Positions 8,116 through 12,165 of a stretch of 12,165 nucleotides of DNA are shown here, in pieces; positions within the stretch are counted from its first letter, which is position 1; each line of letters starts with the position of its first letter. The position numbers and the translations under genes are program-made. The notes under the pieces were generated by a model. That model had not been told where the DNA came from. It searched no databases and saw nothing but the letters and a program-made list of their open reading frames with translations. This DNA comes from Acetobacteraceae bacterium (GTDB lineage Bacteria; Pseudomonadota; Alphaproteobacteria; Acetobacterales; Acetobacteraceae): the NCBI GenBank assembly GCA_003164305.1, contig PLSZ01000594.1, positions 20,190 to 32,354 on the forward strand. Reading direction: 5' to 3'.

Positions 8116-8311
8116 CGTACGCGCTAAAATAGCACGGCGAGCGGTGTGGTACCCTCCCTCCCTCCATCGTCATGGTCCGGCTTGACCGGACCATCGGCAC
8201 AAACACACCGGTGAGGGCGATTTTGGGCACCCCGATGGTCCGGTCGATTCGGACCATGACGAATAGCGAACGGTGCCGTTCCATCCGCGACGCTATTATA
8301 GCGCCTATGGG
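8116..8311. mobile_element. MITE-like insert with terminal inverted repeats and a 9-bp flanking direct repeat
   Basis: The segment is flanked by the direct repeat GTCGAGCCC (8107-8115 and 8312-8320), as expected of a target-site duplication. Its ends are imperfect inverted repeats: 8116-8133 matches the reverse complement of 8292-8309 at 15 of 18 positions. The best-matching core is GCGCTAAAATAGC on the left and GCGCTATAATAGC on the right, reading inward. Weaker similarity continues for about 20 more bases. Each end carries a -10-like box (TAAAAT and TATAAT) pointing into the element. It encodes no transposase and is too short to do so; a full-length relative elsewhere in the genome would have to move it. 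The one or two bases next to the duplication are uncertain. Confidence 0.55.
8168..8261. repeat. Inverted pair of 28-bp palindromes (CGTCAT...ATGACG) inside the insert
   Basis: The unit 8168-8195 contains ATGGTCCGG-CTTGA-CCGGACCAT, a perfect 9-bp stem. The unit 8234-8261 is its reverse complement at 25 of 28 positions, so the two form an inverted pair around a 38-bp spacer. The composite starts with CGTCAT and ends with ATGACG, the same hexamers that bound the element at 7458-7564, and is of similar size (94 versus 107 bp). The layout is that of a BIME-like composite of two REP-like units. Confidence 0.75.
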
Positions 8312-8349
8312 GTCGAGCCCGAGGATGACGATGCGACTTTGTTACGACT
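8312..8349. repeat. Right part of the interrupted CGTCAT-type palindromic element
   Basis: This stretch matches the right end of the intact copy (7546-7583) at 32 of 38 positions, including an identical 21-base start from GTCGAGCCC through ATGACGAT. It lacks the hairpin's left arm and everything to its left, which are instead found at 8020-8115. It is read as the other half of that element, displaced by the insert. Confidence 0.65.
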
Positions 8350-8378
8350 GAACGTCAACGTCAACGGCGCGATACCGC

Positions 8379-9626
8379 TTAAGCCGGAATTCTGACCGGC
8401 ATCGAACTGAACCCGTGGATGAAGTTGGAGTAGATCCGCTTCGGTTGTTCCACGACCTCGATCATCGGGAAGCGCTTCAGGATTTCCTCCCACAGGATCT
8501 TCAACTGCAGTTCCGCCAGCCGGTTACCCACGCAACGATGGATGCCAAAGCCAAACGACACGTGCTGGCGAGACCGCGCGCGGTCGATGATCAGCCGGTT
8601 GGGGTCGGCGATCGCATCCTCATCCCGATTGGCCGAGACATACCAGATCACGACCTTATCGCCCGATTTAATCGACTGGCCGGCGAGTTCGGTATCGCGC
8701 AGCGCGGTGCGCCGCATATGGATCACCGGTGTCACATAACGAATGATTTCGGACACCGCGCTTTCCGCGAGGCCAGGATTGGCCATCAGCTTGCGATACT
8801 CGTCCGGGAACTGATTGAGCGTCATCAACCCGCCGGTCATTGAATTCCGCGTCGTGTCGTTGCCGCCGACGATCAGCAACGCGAGGTTCCCGATGAACTC
8901 CATCAACGGCATGTCGCGCGTCGTCTCGCCATGCGCCAGCATCGACAGTAGATCGAATTTCGGCGGCTGTTTTTTCCGCTCCTCGAACAGCGCGAGCATG
9001 TATTCGGCCATCTTCTTCAGTTCGGCCAGCCGCTCCGCTTCCGAATGGACAGGTGACTCCGGCGCGCGCACGTTGCAGATCGCGACATCGGACCACCAGG
9101 TGAGTTTCGCGCGTTCGTCGAACGGGAAGTCGAACAGCGTCGCCAGCATCATCGTCGTCAGGTTGATCGAGACATGCTGGACCCAATCGAACGTCTCGCC
9201 GCGCGGCAGGCTGTCGAGCACCTGGCAGGTGCGCTGGCGGATCAGGCCCTCCATGTTCATCAGATTGCCGGGCGCGACGATCGGGCTCGCCACCTTGCGC
9301 TGCTCGTCGTGCTTCGGCGGGTCCATGCGGATGAAGCTGGGACGTTGCATGTCCTTCGGCTGATCCTCGATCTGGATGCCGCCGCTTTCGTTGGAATAGA
9401 TCTGGTGATTGACCTCAACGGTCATCACGTCTTTGTACTTGGACACGGACCAATAGGGGCCATAGAGGCTGTCGCGGCAGTAGTGCACCGGAGCCTCCCG
9501 GCGCAGCCGCTCGAAATACGGATACCAGGTATCGTTCTGGTACAACGCCGGATCGCTGACATCGAAATCTTCCAGCTTCCTGGTCCAGGCGTCGCTGCTC
9601 GGATCGTAATGGACGGGCGCGTTCAT
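8379..9626 (-). CDS. Cytochrome P450, CYP153-type (probable terminal alkane/fatty acid hydroxylase)
   Basis: The 415-residue product is a soluble bacterial class I P450. The heme-binding loop FGFGIHRCVG contains the thiolate ligand Cys365. The ExxR pair of the K-helix is Glu293 and Arg296 (EIIR). The oxygen-activating I-helix shows GGNDTTR with Asp257 and Thr258-Thr259. Whole segments fit CYP153 enzymes as I know them: DVSDPALYQNDTWYPYF, GPYWSVSKYKDVM, RMDPPKHDEQRK, LATLFDFPFDER and LLIVGGNDTTRNSM. CYP153 members hydroxylate the terminal carbon of medium-chain alkanes and related chains, using electrons from a ferredoxin and its reductase; neither partner gene is in the window. The ATG at 9626 has the strong ribosome binding site AGGGAG seven bases upstream (9634-9639 on the minus strand). 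Longer frames reaching 9788 would overlap proA. Substrate choice is inferred from the family. Confidence 0.92.
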   Translation of the reverse strand: MNAPVHYDPSSDAWTRKLEDFDVSDPALYQNDTWYPYFERLRREAPVHYCRDSLYGPYWSVSKYKDVMTVEVNHQIYSNESGGIQIEDQPKDMQRPSFIRMDPPKHDEQRKVASPIVAPGNLMNMEGLIRQRTCQVLDSLPRGETFDWVQHVSINLTTMMLATLFDFPFDERAKLTWWSDVAICNVRAPESPVHSEAERLAELKKMAEYMLALFEERKKQPPKFDLLSMLAHGETTRDMPLMEFIGNLALLIVGGNDTTRNSMTGGLMTLNQFPDEYRKLMANPGLAESAVSEIIRYVTPVIHMRRTALRDTELAGQSIKSGDKVVIWYVSANRDEDAIADPNRLIIDRARSRQHVSFGFGIHRCVGNRLAELQLKILWEEILKRFPMIEVVEQPKRIYSNFIHGFSSMPVRIPA

Positions 9627-9724
9627 AGCCGGTCTCCCTGTTCGGCGCGATGGCAGCATGCGCGGCTGGCCGCGGTCAACAATTCCCTCTGGAAACGAAC
9701 CGCCCGACACGCCACTATCCCGGC

Positions 9725-10984
9725 ATGTTGACCGAGACCGAAGCCACTCATCACCTCCGCCACGCGGCGCGTACCGCGCGGGAGGCATCGCGCATCCTGG
9801 CGGGAACCACCGAGGCGCGGCGGAACACGGCGTTGCGCGTCATGGCTACCGCGCTGCGCGATCATCGGCCGGAAATCCTGGCGGGCAACGCCGCCGATCT
9901 GACGGCCTTCAAAGGAACGAATGCGTTCCGCGACCGGTTGGTGCTGAACGACGCGCGGGTCGAAGCCATGGCCATCGGTCTTGAGGACGTCGCCGCCCTC
10001 CCCGATCCCCTTGGCCACGTGCTGGCGGACTGGACCCGGCCAAACGGGCTGCATATCCAGCGGATCGCGACACCGATCGGGGTGATCGGGATGATCTATG
10101 AAAGCCGGCCGAATGTCGGGGCGGACGCCTCGGCGCTTTGCCTCAAGTCGGGCAACGCGGTGATCCTGCGCGGCGGTTCGGACAGCCTCAACTCGGCGCG
10201 TGCGATCAATGACGCTTTGGTGGAAGGGCTGGAGGCGGCGGGATTGCCGCGTGCCTGTGTCCAGGTGCCTCCCAACGCGGACCGGGCCTATGTGGCGGCG
10301 ATGCTGGCCGGAGCGGGGCTCATCGACCTGATCATCCCGCGCGGCGGCAAATCCTTGGTGGATCGGGTGCGGCGTGAGGCGCGGGTGCCGGTGTTGTCGC
10401 ATGCCGAGGGGCTCTGCCACACCTACGTTCATGCCGCCGCCGATCCCGCGATGGCTCGCAAGATAGTCGCCAACGGCAAAATGCGCCGAACCGGAGTTTG
10501 CGGCGCCACCGAGACGCTGCTGATCGATCGAACTATCGCGGCGGAGCAATTGCCCCAGATCGTGGCGGATTTGCGCGGCCTCGGGTGCGACTTTCGGGCG
10601 GACGGGGCGGCGCGGGCGGTGGTGCCGGACTTACCCGCCGCGAACGACGCCGATTTCGATACCGAGTGGCTGGACGCGGTCATTTCGGTCGCCGTGGTGG
10701 ACGGGTTAGACGCGGCGCTGGCACACATCGCCCGCCATGGCAGTTCCCACACCGATGCCATCGTCACCGAGGACAAGGCCATCGCCGAGCGGTTTCTGGC
10801 CGGGGTGGATAGCGCGGTGGCGCTCTGGAATGCCTCGACACAGTTCTGCGACGGTGGGGAATTTGGATTTGGCGCCGAGATTGGCATCGCCACCGGCCGC
10901 ATCCATGCGCGCGGCCCAGTGGGGTTGGAGCAATTGACGATCTACCGCTACGCCATTCGCGGCAATGGCCAGGTGCGTGCCTGA
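9725..10984 (+). CDS. proA: Glutamate-5-semialdehyde dehydrogenase (gamma-glutamyl phosphate reductase) ProA
   Basis: ProA reduces gamma-glutamyl phosphate to glutamate-5-semialdehyde with NADPH, the second step of proline synthesis in the cytoplasm. The 419-residue product has the family length (E. coli 417). It shows GVIGMIYESRPNV (119-131), LKSGNAVILRGGSDS (140-154), IIPRGGKSLV (203-212) and the catalytic Cys259 in RRTGVCGATETLL. Near the C-terminus are SSHTDAIVTED, NASTQFCDGGEFGFGAEIGI and the family signature GPVGLEQLT. The ATG at 9725 is chosen because MLTETEATHHLRHAARTA fits the family start; an in-frame ATG at 9650 would add 25 untypical residues. No clear ribosome binding site is seen. 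The partner gene proB, often just upstream in alphaproteobacteria, is replaced here by the divergent P450. The next gene overlaps the last 20 bases. Confidence 0.96.
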   Translation: MLTETEATHHLRHAARTAREASRILAGTTEARRNTALRVMATALRDHRPEILAGNAADLTAFKGTNAFRDRLVLNDARVEAMAIGLEDVAALPDPLGHVLADWTRPNGLHIQRIATPIGVIGMIYESRPNVGADASALCLKSGNAVILRGGSDSLNSARAINDALVEGLEAAGLPRACVQVPPNADRAYVAAMLAGAGLIDLIIPRGGKSLVDRVRREARVPVLSHAEGLCHTYVHAAADPAMARKIVANGKMRRTGVCGATETLLIDRTIAAEQLPQIVADLRGLGCDFRADGAARAVVPDLPAANDADFDTEWLDAVISVAVVDGLDAALAHIARHGSSHTDAIVTEDKAIAERFLAGVDSAVALWNASTQFCDGGEFGFGAEIGIATGRIHARGPVGLEQLTIYRYAIRGNGQVRA

Positions 10985-11591
10985 CCCGCTACCCCGGTTT
11001 GGCGATCGGCGGCGGATGCGTGTGGGATTGTTGGGTGGATCGTTCAATCCGGCGCATGACGGACACCGCCATGTCGCGGAGCTGGCTCTGAACCGGCTCG
11101 GGTTGGATCAGGTCTGGCTGATGGTTTCGCCGGGCAACCCGCTGAAGCCGGTGGCCGGAATGGCGCCTTTCGTGGACCGGCTGGCGGGTGCGGCGGCGAT
11201 TGGCGACGGGCGGCGGGTGATCGCCACGGCGATCGAGGCGTCGCTCGGCACGCGCTATTCCGTGGACACGATGCGGCTGTTGCGGCGACGTTTCCCGGGG
11301 ATTCGCTTCGTGTGGATCATGGGCGCTGACATCCTGACGCAGCTGCCGCGATGGCGCCGCTGGCGGGAAATCGTGCGGGATCTGCCCTTCGCGGTGGTGC
11401 CTCGGCCGGGCTACACGCTGCCCGCGCTGAACGGCCAGGCCGCGCGACGCTTGCGTGGAAGGCGGCGTCCGGCGCATGAAGCGCCCATCCTGTCGCGTTC
11501 GCGATCGGGATGGGTGTTCCTGTCGTCGCCACTGAACCCCACGTCCGCCACCGCGATCCGCGCCGCCCAAATCCAAGGAGCCGTATCATAG
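10965..11591 (+). CDS. nadD: Nicotinate-nucleotide adenylyltransferase NadD
   Basis: NadD transfers AMP from ATP to nicotinate mononucleotide, the penultimate step of NAD synthesis. The 208-residue product carries the nucleotidyltransferase motif GLLGGSFNPAHDGH (residues 21-34), the family segment WLMVSPGNPLK, WIMGADILTQLPRWRRW, and a C-terminal SATAIR that corresponds to the SxTxIR motif. The start at 10965 overlaps proA by 20 bases. It is preferred because the N-terminal stretch PRFGDRRRMRVGLLGGS resembles the short extension seen in alphaproteobacterial NadD. An in-frame GTG at 10977 and an ATG at 11016 (191 residues) are alternatives, and none has a strong ribosome binding site. Translational coupling with proA is likely. 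The gene sits in the usual proA-nadD-rsfS order. Confidence 0.94.
   Translation: MARCVPDPLPRFGDRRRMRVGLLGGSFNPAHDGHRHVAELALNRLGLDQVWLMVSPGNPLKPVAGMAPFVDRLAGAAAIGDGRRVIATAIEASLGTRYSVDTMRLLRRRFPGIRFVWIMGADILTQLPRWRRWREIVRDLPFAVVPRPGYTLPALNGQAARRLRGRRRPAHEAPILSRSRSGWVFLSSPLNPTSATAIRAAQIQGAVS
11575..11580 (+). promoter_or_regulatory. Strong Shine-Dalgarno sequence at the nadD/rsfS junction without a standard start codon
   Basis: AAGGAG lies at the very end of nadD. Seven bases downstream in the rsfS frame is ATA (11588-11590), which overlaps the nadD stop TAG (11589-11591) as ATAG; ATC is four bases downstream. No ATG, GTG or TTG follows at a usable distance in that frame. It may mark a rare AUA start, or be chance, since AAGGAG here also encodes the NadD residues Gln-Gly. 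Confidence 0.35.
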
Positions 11592-11653
11592 CCGCCACGC
11601 CAAAACCGCCCGCCTCACCCGCGCGCCACCAGCCAAGGCCGAGGAAGCGCGCC

Positions 11654-12118
11654 GTGAAACCCGTCCTGGCGGAGGCGCCGGCCTCGCCTGGCTCGCCGCG
11701 CAAGAAGACGATCGCGGCGGGTCCGAGGAAGGCCGGCCCGCGCGCGACGAAGACGAAGACGAAGACCGAGCCGTCGCGGGTGGACACGATCCAGAAACTC
11801 ATCGTGAGCAGCCTGGAGGATGACAAGGCGGAGAACGTGGTCACGCTCGACCTGACCGGAAAGGCGATGTTCTGCGACCGGATGGTGATCGCCTCCGGCC
11901 TCGCGGACCGCCAGATCACCGCGATGGCGCAGCATTTGCGGGAAAAGCTGCACGAGGCGGGTCAGAAGCGGGTGCAGATCGAAGGTCTCGGCGGCTCCGA
12001 CTGGGTGCTGATCGACGCCGGCGACATCGTGGTGCATTTGTTCATGCCAGATGCTCGGGCGATGTACGGTCTGGAGAAGATGTGGGGCGAGGACCTGGAC
12101 GAGGCGGTCGCGGGGTAG
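11654..12118 (+). CDS. rsfS: Ribosome silencing factor RsfS
   Basis: RsfS binds ribosomal protein uL14 on the large subunit and blocks subunit joining when nutrients are short. The conserved domain starts about residue 43 (DTIQKLIVSSLEDDKAENVV). It contains DLTGKAMFCDRMVIASGLADRQ, GSDWVLIDAGDIVVHLFMPDAR and the closing YGLEKMWGED typical of the family. Before it lies a basic Ala/Pro/Lys-rich stretch, probably disordered. I chose GTG at 11654 because GAGGAA (11641-11646) stands seven bases upstream, giving 154 residues. The frame is open back to an ATG at 11510 inside nadD (202 residues). A second good ribosome binding site, AAGGAG (11575-11580), precedes only ATC/ATA codons in this frame. A GTG at 11780 would leave just the core (112 residues). 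The product is certain; the start is not. Confidence 0.93.
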   Translation: MKPVLAEAPASPGSPRKKTIAAGPRKAGPRATKTKTKTEPSRVDTIQKLIVSSLEDDKAENVVTLDLTGKAMFCDRMVIASGLADRQITAMAQHLREKLHEAGQKRVQIEGLGGSDWVLIDAGDIVVHLFMPDARAMYGLEKMWGEDLDEAVAG

Positions 12119-12143
12119 TCTCCGACGGCGTGCCTCGGCTGGT

Positions 12144-12162
12144 CCCCCGGTCGAGCCGGGGG
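12144..12162. repeat. Hairpin related to the CGTCAT-type elements, at the window edge
   Basis: CCCCCGG-TCGAG-CCGGGGG forms a 7-bp GC stem with the same TCGAG loop as the right hairpin at 7540-7558, and is followed by GATG as there. It starts 26 bases after the rsfS stop. Either a further copy of the repeat begins here or the hairpin serves as a transcription stop; no T-run is visible before the window ends. Confidence 0.5.
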
Positions 12163-12165
12163 ATG

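Larger units (their letters stand above)
7985..8378. other. Intergenic region built of nested palindromic repeats
   Basis: This 394-bp gap separates the convergent lipoprotein and P450 genes. Most of it is repeat sequence: the left part of a CGTCAT-type element (8020-8115), an inserted 196-bp segment (8116-8311) with its own internal palindrome pair, and the right part of the first element (8312-8349). The remaining ends, 7985-8019 and 8350-8378, show nothing clear. A minus-strand open frame at 8069-8284 lies across the repeats and is not thought to be a gene. No T-run terminator is seen for either flanking gene. Confidence 0.65.

Noticed and set aside
8069..8284. Minus-strand open frame of 71 codons
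   Set aside because: It is made of the palindromic repeats and the MITE-like insert; the predicted peptide has no known pattern.
9623..10549. Minus-strand open frame of 308 codons opposite proA
   Set aside because: Shadow of proA; composition rich in Arg, His and Gln, no motifs, and it would overlap the P450 start.

Overview
The window is a GC-rich piece of a Gram-negative chromosome, most likely from an alphaproteobacterium of the Rhodospirillales/Acetobacteraceae type. This rests on lpxC and bamD (outer-membrane biogenesis), on the gene orders lpxC-bamD-recN and proA-nadD-rsfS that are usual in alphaproteobacteria, and on the N-terminally extended NadD. The exact genus cannot be read from the sequence.

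Left block (74-3647, minus strand): lpxC, bamD and recN run in one direction with gaps of 46 and 21 bp and look like one operon for lipid A synthesis, outer-membrane protein assembly and recombinational repair. Middle block (3940-9626): an accessory metabolic stretch. A luciferase-like flavin monooxygenase and a DmsA-like molybdopterin enzyme lie on the plus strand. A small lipoprotein of unknown function follows, then a CYP153-type cytochrome P450 on the minus strand. None of these oxidoreductases has its usual redox partner subunits beside it. Right block (9725-12118, plus strand): proA, nadD and rsfS, tightly packed or overlapping, for proline synthesis, NAD synthesis and ribosome silencing.

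The two non-coding gaps around the lipoprotein (7405-7627 and 7985-8378) are largely built of palindromic repeats. One repeat family, bounded by CGTCAT and ATGACG, occurs intact at about 7458-7583. A second, diverged copy (8020-8115 plus 8312-8349) appears to be split by a roughly 196-bp insert. The insert has imperfect terminal inverted repeats, is flanked by a 9-bp direct repeat, and itself carries a further CGTCAT...ATGACG bipartite palindrome. This nested MITE-like arrangement is the most unusual structural feature seen. A related hairpin begins at the right edge of the window, just after rsfS.

No tRNA, rRNA, CRISPR array, complete insertion sequence or defence system was recognised.
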